NCBI GenBank assembly: GCA_016285885.1
Contig: JAEERP010000005.1
Location: forward strand, 62,001-126,000
Direction of reading: 5' to 3'
DNA from: Paludibacteraceae bacterium
GTDB taxonomy: Bacteria; Bacteroidota; Bacteroidia; Bacteroidales; Paludibacteraceae
DNA: 64,000 nucleotides
Each line of letters starts with the position of its first letter. Positions within the stretch are counted from its first letter, which is position 1. Both the position numbers and the translations under genes were made by a program. The notes under the pieces were generated by a model. That model saw only the letters and a list, made by a program, of their open reading frames with translations, had not been told where the DNA came from and did no database searches. Shown piece after piece: positions 9,223-18,404 of the stretch.

Positions 9223-9592
9223 AGGGAGACAAGAGACTACGCCATACACACATTTAGGGAATGTAACCAGCCTCAAATAACCATAAATAGCGATTTTTCA
9301 GACGGCAACACCTGCTTACCTTTGCAATGTTCAAAGGAACAATAAACCACAAAAAAAAGATTGTCCACACATCGGAATGGAAGGCTCAATACTGTACAAA
9401 AAAAGTAAGCCATAATGAATAAATATAACGTCTTCACATATCCAAGGACAATTACCACATAAGGCAAGAGTTTTTGTCTGGGAAGATCATTAGCGGGGAA
9501 CAGTTTTGTTTTCCGCTGCTCTTGTTCGACAGAGCCCCGGCCACGAACAATCCACAAAAAAAGCAGTCCGCCAGGCAGGGCTCACGAAACGT
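9223..9592. other. Intergenic region, no gene recognised
   Basis: This gap of about 370 bases lies between the tRNA-Asn terminator and the 3' end of a minus-strand acyltransferase. A 94-codon minus-strand frame has no family features and is probably spurious. Two features stand out: TACCTTTG at 9317-9324 (a -7-like box facing right with no gene after it) and a hairpin at 9492-9517 (AGCGGGGAA/TTTTCCGCT). Confidence 0.5.
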
Positions 9593-10609
9593 CTAGAAAA
9601 GCCGCTGCAGCACTTTTTTATTCACGAGGTGGAAGCAATAGGCCAATATTCCCGAAATTATAAACACGATCATCCACGAAATAGGTTTACAGAAATGAAC
9701 ATACAGATGCCCCAATAGGATATAGACATAAGTATGGCACATATACAATTCGAGGGACAACCCACCGATGAAGGTGAAGACCTTGGCGGCCCTTCCCAAC
9801 TTTTCGAAACAGAGGGCAAGCACAATGCACAGCACCGGCGTTATGATTATAAACGGATAATAGTACAACGAGCAAGGCCTCATATACTCCAAAAAGAATT
9901 GCTCGCACAGATACAATGCAACAAACGAAGCGATGGTAGCCACCAAAGCAATAATTTTATGGCTCCTACGCAGAACGATAGAGCAACCATCCTTCGCCCA
10001 ATGTCCAAAGATCGCACCGATAAAGAAGATCGGTATTCTCGCATAAGCCAAGATGGTCAATCCGCCCACCTCTTCATTGTCGTAGACGCACTCGCACAAC
10101 AAAGCATAAGAGATCATCAACAGCAGTCCGAAGCCTATTGCAATCAGGGGAACCTTAATGCCATACTTCTTGAACAGTTTGAAATAGAAGGGGAATATAG
10201 CATAAAAGACCAAGATACAAGAGATATACCAAAACAAGTATGGTTTCCCGTCACCCCAGAACCAAAAGCCCAACGTTGAGGCTTGCCAAACCATTTCGTA
10301 GAGACCTGCGGCATTAAAATTTCTGCGGAGCAAGAAGAGGCAAATGACGAAGAGCCAAAACTCCGGCAATATACGGGCGAAGCGTCTCTTGTAGTAGTGT
10401 TTCAGACTGGTCTCTTTCGACATTGAGAAGTACAATCCAAAGCCGGAGAGGAACAGGAAAATGTCCACTCCACCATAACCAATAGACTGAATAAAATCCA
10501 ACAAGAGAATTCCTGTATGCTCAGGAATGTGATGAGGCATAATCCACAATATGGCGAAACCCATCAAAGCGCCTCTGTGCTTAGAAAGCAACTGAAGATA
10601 ATAATTCAT
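9593..10609 (-). CDS. Membrane acyltransferase, Acyltransferase_3 family (OafA/YrhL-like)
   Basis: The 338-residue protein consists almost entirely of hydrophobic helices, about ten. Family hallmarks are the early histidine pair MPHHIPE, the GGVDIFLFLSGFGLYFS segment, and KHYYKRRFARILPEFW just after it. Members transfer acetyl or other acyl groups to sugars of O-antigen, capsule or other cell-surface glycans. No sugar-transfer genes are adjacent, so the substrate is open. The gene begins at the ATG at 10609 and stands alone. It is separated from vsr by 138 bases with no obvious regulatory signal. Confidence 0.87.
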   Translation of the reverse strand: MNYYLQLLSKHRGALMGFAILWIMPHHIPEHTGILLLDFIQSIGYGGVDIFLFLSGFGLYFSMSKETSLKHYYKRRFARILPEFWLFVICLFLLRRNFNAAGLYEMVWQASTLGFWFWGDGKPYLFWYISCILVFYAIFPFYFKLFKKYGIKVPLIAIGFGLLLMISYALLCECVYDNEEVGGLTILAYARIPIFFIGAIFGHWAKDGCSIVLRRSHKIIALVATIASFVALYLCEQFFLEYMRPCSLYYYPFIIITPVLCIVLALCFEKLGRAAKVFTFIGGLSLELYMCHTYVYILLGHLYVHFCKPISWMIVFIISGILAYCFHLVNKKVLQRLF

Positions 10610-10747
10610 AACCGGACAGCAAGCGTAATATGTATTTATGGCACAAATATACTAAAAACAAGCCAATATTCTTGATCAAACGAATTAAATATTACGAAAA
10701 AACATCATCGGCAGATTCTCTTCCAAGGAGGAACCCTCTCAGCGCCA

Positions 10748-11266
10748 TCACTCTCCATAGCGAGGAGAATCCTCCGCAACCATACGACCCTCTTCGTCGT
10801 ACTCCTCACCATAGGCGGGCTTGAGTTCAACCTTTTTACGATGCAGGTCGAGAAAAGCCTCGTTCAGCAAGAAGAGGATACCCTCCAGGGTCTGTTGACG
10901 AACGGCAGGTTTCAGTTGGCACTCCCAGACCACCATGGTCCGCCAGCCGATGGCGCGCAGTTTATCGCGCACCTCCTCATCCCTCTCCTTGTTGCGGGTG
11001 ATTTTATTCTCCCAGAAAGCGACATTCGACTTAGGCATCCTACCCTGTTGGCAGATATGTCCGTGCCAGAAACAGCCATTGATGAAGATTACCGTGTGAT
11101 ATTTCTTCAGAACGATATCCGGGGTACCAGGCAGGGTGCGGACGTTCACACGGAAGCGGAACCCATTGGCGAAGAGATACCTGCGCACAATCATCTCAGG
11201 CTTCGTATTCTTGCTATGAATACGAGACATCGTCTTGCTTCGTTGCTGGGGAGTAATCTTATCCAT
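10748..11266 (-). CDS. vsr: Very short patch repair (Vsr-type) DNA mismatch endonuclease
   Basis: The 172-residue protein matches Vsr endonucleases. It has the N-terminal MSRIHSKNTKPE helix, the metal-binding Asp50 in PGTPDIV, and the FWHGH motif (His68, His70). Vsr nicks 5' of T:G mismatches that arise from deamination of 5-methylcytosine. The C-terminal ~35 residues are charged and extend beyond the minimal fold. No DNA cytosine methyltransferase lies nearby, unlike the classic dcm-vsr pair, so this may be a leftover or may act with a methylase elsewhere. Its ATG directly abuts the T-tract of the terminator at 11267-11300, so readthrough or a promoter hidden inside that structure would be needed. 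Confidence 0.92.
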   Translation of the reverse strand: MDKITPQQRSKTMSRIHSKNTKPEMIVRRYLFANGFRFRVNVRTLPGTPDIVLKKYHTVIFINGCFWHGHICQQGRMPKSNVAFWENKITRNKERDEEVRDKLRAIGWRTMVVWECQLKPAVRQQTLEGILFLLNEAFLDLHRKKVELKPAYGEEYDEEGRMVAEDSPRYGE

Positions 11267-11300
11267 AAAAAAAACGGAGCGCCACGAATGTAACGCTCCG
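11267..11300 (-). terminator. Rho-independent terminator of the DUF4353 operon
   Basis: Read on the minus strand, a CGGAGCG/CGCTCCG stem with a 12-base loop is followed by eight T residues. It starts 18 bases after the stop of the DUF4353 gene, and its T-tract touches the vsr start codon. Confidence 0.9.
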
Positions 11301-11317
11301 CCTAAACATCTATTAAA

Positions 11318-13207
11318 TCATCTAAAGTTAATCGAACTAGTTGCCCTTGGCGCATCCGCCTCAAACTCCTCACCATCTGTATAGGCGCCATCCAACACGA
11401 AGGAAGAGCTACCCACAGCTTCGCCAGAGAGTTTACCGCCCACTTTGTAGTAGTAGGTGTCACCCCGAGTGTTTGAGAAAGACATGCTCAATTTGGTAGC
11501 CTTGGCTGACGAGAAGCCTCCCTTGTGAGAGAAGATCACCGTCCCCTCCGCATCCGTCACTTGGAAAGGAGTGCCGTCATAGGAGAGATCCATGAACGTA
11601 CCATAAGACGAGCCAGAGAAGCCGAGGTTGTGTTTATACTTGCCGAGGCTCACATAAACACCACCTTTGGAAGCGATTGGCGCAGAGATTCCATAGCCCG
11701 TCTCGGAGTGAGACGCGAGGAAACCACCGTTGCAAACCATCTTACCATTCATCTCCTCATCGATAAAGATACCATCGTTAGAGAGGCAATCGATAGTGAC
11801 AACCGCACCCTCATTCACCTCCACGTTGCCATCCGACACAATGCCATAGGCACCGTTTTCGGTAGCGGAACAGATGATGGTGACATCGCAGTCGCTCAGA
11901 ATCACCTTTCCGTCCGCCTTGATAGCGGAAGAGGCCTTCGTTTTAGGCTTATCCGTACCCGTAACGTATGAGAAGAGAGGAGCATCGTTCTTCAACACCA
12001 GTTTAGCCCTCTGACCGATGACCACATCCACATCAGCGCCGATCAAACGTGCGCCAACAGCCTTGCTGGTCGCAGAGAGATTACAACTTCCCCCCATGAG
12101 GCTGAGAGTACCGCCCGCCTTGATAGCTGTAGTATTCGTGACACCATCTCCGCTTTCATAAAAAGAAGATCCCTTCAACGTGCCTACCACACTTCCATCC
12201 CTCATGGTGAAATCACCATCTATCTTGATGAAACGAGCGCCCTGTCCGGAAAGTTCAAAAGTGATATCTCCGCCATTAATATAGCATGCGCCATGTTGCG
12301 AATCCGTAATGGTATCGCCCTCTTCATCCACGAATTCAGTTTCCACATCAATGATCTTCACATCATCCAACGAAGAGGTAGCTTGCAGTTTACCGTCATC
12401 AATCACGAAGTATCCATTTGTGACATTCAGACCTCCACCATTTAGGGTAAGGGAACCGCTCTTCATAAAGAAGTAATCATTCGCCCGTATGCAATCGCCC
12501 AATTCAGAGCTAACGTTGATGGTTCCACCCTCGATCACAATATAGTCACCCGATTGGATGGCACGTTTCTGTTTTGCAGTTACGGTCAAAGAGCCGCTTG
12601 ACTTAGAGAAAATAATCTGGCCCTTGCTTCTGAGCACCGCATTGCAAGTGTCATTCGCAGAATCTGTCAGCGTATTTTTCCCTTTTAGTTCAATAGACAT
12701 CGCCTTTCCCGAGAAAGAGCGGATCGGAGGAAGTTCCTTCTTGGAGGTCAGCGTCAAGCCATCCATGATGACCTTGAACTTGCGCTCGGAATCGATCACG
12801 AAATAGCCGTTGGAAGAAGAACCGGAAAGGACAAAGACGAGATCCTTGTAATAAGCCTTCGAGTTCACGTTTACGCAGGCGCCATCGGTCTCAATCGACA
12901 CGACAGACTTGTACGGGTTAACACATTTGACGCTATTGTCGGAGTAGGTGATAAACACCGTATCCTTAGGAATCAGATCCTTCACATCCATGAAAGTGAT
13001 GCTGTCCAACGACGTGAAAGGAATCTCCGAAACATCATCATCCGATTTGTAGACCTTAGCGCTACTCTTTCCACACTTCAAACTATCCACCTCCTCACAA
13101 TCCGCAATAGAAGTCTTTCCCGTCGATTGATGGATGAGCATAGAATACTCAGCCCACGCAAAAAACGAGAAGGACAATGCTAGAACTGTGAATATCTTTC
13201 TTTTCAT
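11318..13207 (-). CDS. Exported carbohydrate-binding domain protein (DUF4353, Cthe_2159-like beta-helix)
   Basis: The 629-residue protein has a signal peptide (MKRKIFTVLALSFSFFAWA). A short N-terminal domain ends in IPFTSLDSITF. A long stretch of parallel beta-helix-like repeats follows (GDYIVIEGGTINVSS, NDYFFMKSGSLTLNGG, ADGKVILSDCDVTI). This matches the DUF4353 / Cthe_2159 family, whose type member binds cellulose and pectic polymers. No clear T9SS sorting domain is present at the C-terminus (residues 600-629 are low-feature), so it may stay periplasmic or use another route. Its start overlaps the stop of the upstream 161-residue gene in an ATGA junction. Substrate binding here is inferred from the family. 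Confidence 0.82.
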   Translation of the reverse strand: MKRKIFTVLALSFSFFAWAEYSMLIHQSTGKTSIADCEEVDSLKCGKSSAKVYKSDDDVSEIPFTSLDSITFMDVKDLIPKDTVFITYSDNSVKCVNPYKSVVSIETDGACVNVNSKAYYKDLVFVLSGSSSNGYFVIDSERKFKVIMDGLTLTSKKELPPIRSFSGKAMSIELKGKNTLTDSANDTCNAVLRSKGQIIFSKSSGSLTVTAKQKRAIQSGDYIVIEGGTINVSSELGDCIRANDYFFMKSGSLTLNGGGLNVTNGYFVIDDGKLQATSSLDDVKIIDVETEFVDEEGDTITDSQHGACYINGGDITFELSGQGARFIKIDGDFTMRDGSVVGTLKGSSFYESGDGVTNTTAIKAGGTLSLMGGSCNLSATSKAVGARLIGADVDVVIGQRAKLVLKNDAPLFSYVTGTDKPKTKASSAIKADGKVILSDCDVTIICSATENGAYGIVSDGNVEVNEGAVVTIDCLSNDGIFIDEEMNGKMVCNGGFLASHSETGYGISAPIASKGGVYVSLGKYKHNLGFSGSSYGTFMDLSYDGTPFQVTDAEGTVIFSHKGGFSSAKATKLSMSFSNTRGDTYYYKVGGKLSGEAVGSSSFVLDGAYTDGEEFEADAPRATSSINFR

Positions 13208-13689
13208 AACTTGCTAATTTTAACAGATTTACCAGACACTGAAATTACATAAGCGCCAGATGGAAGTGATGACAAATCGATTCCCTCTTCAGCATACTTG
13301 TATTCGCCCACCAACGCACCATTGGCATTGTAGACAGATACATTCTCTCCGCTATTCACCCCTGCGAGGAACACAACATCCTTCACCGGATTAGGGAAAG
13401 CGGTGAAAGCGATGGCATCGGAAGCTTGTCCGGCAACACCCACTGATCCAGACTTGAACGTGACCTTTCTGATGGTTGAGACGTCTACCGCGACAGACTT
13501 GGCACCGTTCTTCTCAGTAATCATCAATTTATCACCCTCAAAATAAAGTTTGCCTGATTCTGAAACGCTATAAGAACTGGATTCACCATTCTTGCTCAGA
13601 ATAGAGACCGTAGTCGCCGCCTGCACTGAAAATGAGCACAGAGCAGAGAACAATATCATTCCAAACAATCTATTTTTCATGTTCTTCAT
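13204..13689 (-). CDS. Small secreted protein with T9SS type A sorting domain
   Basis: The 161-residue product has a signal peptide (…LFSALCSFSVQA) and a small beta-rich domain ending VSTIRKVTF, similar in layout to the N-terminal domain of the downstream DUF4353 protein. Its C-terminus (FPNPVKDVVFLAG…GAYVISVSGKSVKISKL) is a Por/type A T9SS sorting domain, so the protein should be exported to the surface. The first ATG (13689) and a second at 13680 are both possible; I chose the first. A -7-like TAAATTTG lies at 13702-13695. Four-base overlap with the next gene implies a coupled operon. No enzymatic domain is visible. Confidence 0.83.
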   Translation of the reverse strand: MKNMKNRLFGMILFSALCSFSVQAATTVSILSKNGESSSYSVSESGKLYFEGDKLMITEKNGAKSVAVDVSTIRKVTFKSGSVGVAGQASDAIAFTAFPNPVKDVVFLAGVNSGENVSVYNANGALVGEYKYAEEGIDLSSLPSGAYVISVSGKSVKISKL

Positions 13690-14100
13690 ATCTTCAAATT
13701 TATATGGTTCGTAATAATGTTAATTCACTCCTAATATCGATTGCTTTTAGATTACAATTATAATTATTTTTTCACTCATCAGGAAACAGTACCCTCTTTT
13801 TTGATAAAAGGTTGGCGCATTTCGCAATGGGCCAACCAAATAATAATATATAGAACAACACAATTTAGGGTCAAATTTCACTGATGGACGAGAACCGCCT
13901 CTTCAAAGGCTCTTCTCTTTCCACGGCGCTAAAATAGTAAAAAAGTTTCATATTTCACGCAAATGAAACAAATTTCGCCATTAAAAGGTATCAAATGCCT
14001 ACCTTAGCATTACAAAAGTAGGAAATTACTTACACATCAATAAAGATATTCAACGAAAACATAAAGTGTTTCAACCAAAGAGCGACACATCAAAAGGACC
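13690..14100. other. Intergenic region with promoter side of the exported pair
   Basis: This AT-rich gap of 411 bases lies between two minus-strand genes. It includes the probable -7 box TAAATTTG (minus strand, 13702-13695) and no recognisable gene. No clear terminator for the SNF2 gene was found. Confidence 0.5.
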
Positions 14101-17073
14101 TCAACCAAACAATTGTTCCAAAGTCTCCAGATCCACGTCGGCGAACGGATTATTCGAGTTCACGAACATATCTGACAGTTGCAGTTTCTCCGTCTGTAGA
14201 TCATGGATTTTCTCCTCCACCGTATCCTTCGACAGGAAGCGATAGACGAAGACTGTTTTTTCCTGTCCGATACGATGGGCCCTATCAACCGCCTGCATCT
14301 CCGCCGCGGGGTTCCACCAAGGGTCTAGAATGAAGACATAATCCGCCGCCATCAGGTTCAGGCCCACGCCTCCCGCCTTCAGGGAGATGAGGAAGCATAC
14401 CACAGACGCGTCTTGTTGGAACTTGTCCACCTCCACTTCCCTGCGCTGCGTCTCGCCGGTCAGCTTGGCGTATTTGATATCTTCCGCATCCAGCCGTTCC
14501 TGCAGCAGGTTCAGATGGCGGACAAACGAGGAGAAGATCAACACCTTATGGCCCTCCTCTTTCAGGTTTTGGATGCGGCGGACCACCTCGTTCATCTTTT
14601 CGGACTCCACCTCACAATCTTCGAAAAGAAGCTTCGGATGGTTGGAGAGCTCCCTCAGTTTGGTCAACGAGGACAAGGCGAGGATGGAGTTTCGGTTGAC
14701 GCCCGACTCCGAGATCGCCGTCATCAAGCTATTCCGCACCATGGATTTCTCACGTTCGTAGATCTCACGATGCGCTTCGTTCATATCGCAGTACACCAAT
14801 TGTTCCACAACAGGCGGAAGGTCTTTCGCCACCTCCTCCTTCGTCCTGCGCAACAGGAAAGGTTTGATGAGCAGCTTAAGTTTCTCCGCACGCTCCTCGT
14901 TGCCATGCTTCATGATTGGATTCGCATAGACCTTGCGGAAAGACTCCGCCGATCCCAACACGCCATGGTTCGCCAAGTTCATCTGCGCCCAGAGATCCTC
15001 CAAGGAGTTCTCGATCGGCGTACCCGATATGCAGAAGAAATGGGAGGCGTCTAGTTGCATGAGTGCCCTGTAGGCTTGCGACGAAGCGTTCTTCACGTAT
15101 TGGCTCTCGTCCATCACCACGCACTCGAAGTGGTATTTTTTCAGGGTATCTATATCGTTCCGCAACAACCCATACGTGGTGAATATCAAGTCATAACGGC
15201 CGAACGTGCTCACCAGCGAAGCAGCCGATACCCTCTTCTCCCCCGCATAGAGCAAGTGGGTAAGCGAAGGGGCGAACCGTTTCTTTTCGTTCACCCAATT
15301 GAAGAGCAACGAAGCGGGCATCACGATCAGCGAGGCGGATCTCCGTTCCTTGCGGGGAGTGACACGGCGAACCTGTTCCGAACGAGTAGACACAGGTTGG
15401 TCGAACAGTGAAGGCTGTGCCGTCGCATACGGCCAATCGACCGTGACGAACTGCGTATCATCCGAAGCCTGCTCCTCCACATTCCCCGAATAGATCCTCA
15501 AGAAGAAGGATAGAAACTGTAGCGTTTTACCCAAACCCATATCATCCGCCAAACAGCCACCCAATCCATTCTCATAAAGGCCCACCAGCCAGGAATAGCC
15601 CACCTGTTGGTAGTCACGGAGCGTCGCCTTGAGATCGGAAGGGACCTCGACACTCTTCTCCAGCAATCCACGGAAGGAGCGGACGGAGGAGGAACTGTTC
15701 GCATCCAGCATGCCGACATGACACTTCGCCAGATTGAGGAGGTTCTCGTCCGAATCGTTCACCTCGGCGAAGATGAAGAAATCCTTGTACTGGGCGAACC
15801 AAGGTTCAGGTATAACGAAGATCTTGCCCGAGCGCAACATGTACTCACGATTGCCCTCTATGATGTTCTGGCGCAAGCAGGCGAAAGGGAAAGACTCATC
15901 CCCCACCCGCACCACCGCGCGGATATCAAACCAATCATGCTCCTCATTGAGGGTCACGTCGAAATCCATCATGGGAGAGGCGAAGGCAAAATCAGACTTG
16001 TTCAGTTTCTGTTGAATGGAGAAGGGACTCAGTTCCTGCTTGTGCTCCACGACGAAGGTTATGGTCTCATGCAAGCCCGAGCCTGGTGTATCCGCCCCAT
16101 AGGCGTAATAGTAAGTGCCATTCTGCCGGAAACCCATCTCCAGCAGGGAGGCGGCGAATTGTTTCTCCTCCTCCAGATGGCGCTCCACGACGGAGAACCG
16201 ATACTCCTCATCCTCCGACAGCGAGACGAAGCGTCTTCTTGCGGAGGCAAGGTCGCACGAGCGTCCATCATAATCGAAGCTCAGGCGGAAGGCGGCATGC
16301 ATGGAGAGGTCCTCCTCCAATGTCAGAACAGGACGAGGCGACACGTCACAGTAATCCACAGAGAAACCATGCGCCTCAACATCCTCCTTCTCCAACGTAG
16401 GCAGCACGAACGTCTTCATGTAAGAGGGGACGGTACGTATCTGAACATCCACCCCCTCCTTCTCCATGAAAGGGAGCAGACGTTTATAGGGCATTGCCTC
16501 AAACAAGCAGAGTTGCTTAGCGCAGACGAAGCAGAGGGGTTCCGAAGAGAGTCGGATGATGGAGCGTTTCGCTTGGCGGAAAAGAATCTCCGTCGTCCCC
16601 GAGAAGACCTTCAACGTATAGGTCATCTTCTCTGTTCCGAGATGGAAGGTCGGCACAGGGCGAGCCATTTGAGGCAAGATCTGAACACGATCCGAGCAAT
16701 AGACACCCGAGAAGTTCTTCTCGCGCAGATAAACCGGTATCTCCGTACCCCGCAACAGGTTCGCCACCTCATAGTTGGTATGTTCAATGAACGGCTGAAT
16801 CTGAGGGTAATTCTCCTTGTTGTGGAGGTACTTCGTCTGAAATTCAGCCACAGACAATTTCTCCTTCACGAAGATCCGCATCACGAACTGTTCCGCATAC
16901 TTCTCGCAAAGGCGCACGATCTTCACTTCCCTATCGGAGAGGCCTTCCAAGGGAAAATCCGCCCCACCCAAGCGAAGGCACTGCAACGTGTCCACCTGGG
17001 CATCATCAGAGAGCAAGCAAGGCTGGAACCTGTAGCCCCATAGACGATGTTCGGAAATAACGACCGCAAACAT
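14101..17073 (-). CDS. SNF2-family DEAD/DEAH-box ATPase (helicase-like)
   Basis: The product has about 990 residues. The C-terminal half holds a complete SNF2 motor. Motif I is ADDMGLGKT, motif II is DESQYVKN in place of DEAH, and LFSSF-like motif IV is present. GGVGLNLMAADYVFILDPWWNP (abridged as GGVGLNLMAADYV) and RAHRIGQ give motifs V-VI. The N-terminal ~480 residues are a divergent region common to Bacteroidetes homologues. The open frame starts with a GTG at 17130, but the ATG at 17073 (MFAVVISEHRLWGY) is the more natural start. The family uses ATP to translocate on duplex DNA and remodel DNA-protein complexes; the cellular role here is unknown. It follows prs on the same strand. Confidence 0.9.
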   Translation of the reverse strand: MFAVVISEHRLWGYRFQPCLLSDDAQVDTLQCLRLGGADFPLEGLSDREVKIVRLCEKYAEQFVMRIFVKEKLSVAEFQTKYLHNKENYPQIQPFIEHTNYEVANLLRGTEIPVYLREKNFSGVYCSDRVQILPQMARPVPTFHLGTEKMTYTLKVFSGTTEILFRQAKRSIIRLSSEPLCFVCAKQLCLFEAMPYKRLLPFMEKEGVDVQIRTVPSYMKTFVLPTLEKEDVEAHGFSVDYCDVSPRPVLTLEEDLSMHAAFRLSFDYDGRSCDLASARRRFVSLSEDEEYRFSVVERHLEEEKQFAASLLEMGFRQNGTYYYAYGADTPGSGLHETITFVVEHKQELSPFSIQQKLNKSDFAFASPMMDFDVTLNEEHDWFDIRAVVRVGDESFPFACLRQNIIEGNREYMLRSGKIFVIPEPWFAQYKDFFIFAEVNDSDENLLNLAKCHVGMLDANSSSSVRSFRGLLEKSVEVPSDLKATLRDYQQVGYSWLVGLYENGLGGCLADDMGLGKTLQFLSFFLRIYSGNVEEQASDDTQFVTVDWPYATAQPSLFDQPVSTRSEQVRRVTPRKERRSASLIVMPASLLFNWVNEKKRFAPSLTHLLYAGEKRVSAASLVSTFGRYDLIFTTYGLLRNDIDTLKKYHFECVVMDESQYVKNASSQAYRALMQLDASHFFCISGTPIENSLEDLWAQMNLANHGVLGSAESFRKVYANPIMKHGNEERAEKLKLLIKPFLLRRTKEEVAKDLPPVVEQLVYCDMNEAHREIYEREKSMVRNSLMTAISESGVNRNSILALSSLTKLRELSNHPKLLFEDCEVESEKMNEVVRRIQNLKEEGHKVLIFSSFVRHLNLLQERLDAEDIKYAKLTGETQRREVEVDKFQQDASVVCFLISLKAGGVGLNLMAADYVFILDPWWNPAAEMQAVDRAHRIGQEKTVFVYRFLSKDTVEEKIHDLQTEKLQLSDMFVNSNNPFADVDLETLEQLFG

Positions 17074-17142
17074 ACTGTATATCGTGCTGTATAGAGACAA
17101 TAAGGGCTGAAACCCAATGGATTTCAGCACCTTACATAGTTA

Positions 17143-18084
17143 TTATTTTGTCAAATAGTTCTCGCTGATAGAGCGGTTATCCATCACACGTTGGATCGTG
17201 TCGGCGAAGAGAGGCGCAATAGACAAGATGTGCGCTTTCTTACAATTCTTATGGAAAGGAATTGAGTTCGTGAAGATGATCTCCTCCAAGCTAGACTCAT
17301 CCACACGGGAGCTGGCAGGATCAGACATGACAGCGTGGGAAACGAGCGCACGTACAGAGAGCGCGCCAGCGTTAGACATGATGCCAGCGGCCTTTGTCAA
17401 CGTTCCGGCAGTGTCCACCATATCATCCAAAATGATCACGTTCTTATCCTTCACATCACCGATCACCGTCATTTCGCTAACCACGTTAGCCTTCTCCCTG
17501 CTCTTGTGGCAAAGCACCATTGGGCAACCCAAATATTTAGAGTAAGAGTTCGCTCTCTTAGAGCCACCAACGTCAGGAGACGCGATGACCAAGTTCTCAA
17601 GATTCATGGATTGGATGTATGGCAAGAAGACCGTAGAAGCGTAGAGATGATCCACAGGCACGTTGAAGAAACCTTGGATTTGGTCGGCGTGAAGATCCAT
17701 CGTGATCAAACGGTCAATACCAGCGACAGTCAACATGTCAGCTACCAATTTCGCACCGATAGCCACACGAGGCTTATCCTTCCTATCTTGACGAGCCCAA
17801 CCGAAGTAAGGGATTACAGCGATGATCTTGTAAGCGGAAGCCCTCTTGGCCGCATCAATCATCAAAAGCAACTCCATCAAGTTGTCCGCACATGGCACGG
17901 TAGACTGAACTAAAAAAACATAATGGCCGCGCACAGACTCCTCATAGGAGACTCCGAACTCACCATCTGCAAATCTCTGCAAATTGATTTTACCTAATTC
18001 GCAACCTAAACAGTTGCATATTTCTTCTGCCAGATACTTTGTGTTGGATCCGGCAAAAACTGAAAAAGGATGTTGACTGTCCAT
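17143..18084 (-). CDS. prs: Ribose-phosphate pyrophosphokinase (PRPP synthetase)
   Basis: The 313-residue enzyme converts ribose 5-phosphate and ATP to PRPP for nucleotide, histidine and tryptophan synthesis. It has the PRPP synthase signature DLHADQIQGFF, the flexible-loop region YFGWARQDRKDKPR, and the ribose-phosphate/PRPP loop DDMVDTAGT. Length is normal. The start MDSQHPFSVFAGSNTKYLAEEI fits the family. It is cytoplasmic and hexameric in characterised homologues. The 320-base gap upstream provides room for its own promoter. Confidence 0.97.
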   Translation of the reverse strand: MDSQHPFSVFAGSNTKYLAEEICNCLGCELGKINLQRFADGEFGVSYEESVRGHYVFLVQSTVPCADNLMELLLMIDAAKRASAYKIIAVIPYFGWARQDRKDKPRVAIGAKLVADMLTVAGIDRLITMDLHADQIQGFFNVPVDHLYASTVFLPYIQSMNLENLVIASPDVGGSKRANSYSKYLGCPMVLCHKSREKANVVSEMTVIGDVKDKNVIILDDMVDTAGTLTKAAGIMSNAGALSVRALVSHAVMSDPASSRVDESSLEEIIFTNSIPFHKNCKKAHILSIAPLFADTIQRVMDNRSISENYLTK

Positions 18085-18404
18085 TATAACTCTTTTATGA
18101 TTTTTTTTGTAGACGCGAAATTAATACAAAATCACGAACAATTGTGTCATATAACATAAAATTTAAACCAATAATCACGGATTTTTCACTTGCTCCAAAA
18201 GACGAACGCAAGGATTTACTATTTAACTATTTACGATTTACTATTTAAAGACATGGCACGCACGATGTTCACTCTCCTCTTCTAAGAGAAACCACCACGA
18301 ACAATATTCCGAAGGTTCCCCGAAGATGATGCATCTGTGCGAAACTTATCCTATAAAACAATAGCAATCAACAAATTAAGCGCATTACCCAAATATAAAA
18401 ACGC
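18085..18404. other. Intergenic region between prs and the MBOAT gene
   Basis: This is 320 bases of AT-rich sequence with short direct repeats (ATTTACTATTTAA-type, 18215-18250). No gene or convincing terminator is seen. It should contain the prs promoter. Confidence 0.45.

Noticed and set aside
9273-9557. 94-codon minus-strand frame between tRNA-Asn and the acyltransferase
   Set aside because: Hydrophobic patch but no signal peptide context, no family resemblance and no promoter.
17074-17130. GTG-initiated extension of the SNF2 protein
   Set aside because: The 19 added residues begin with GTG and do not look like the family; MFAVVISEHRLWGY from an ATG is a more natural start, though the extension cannot be fully excluded.
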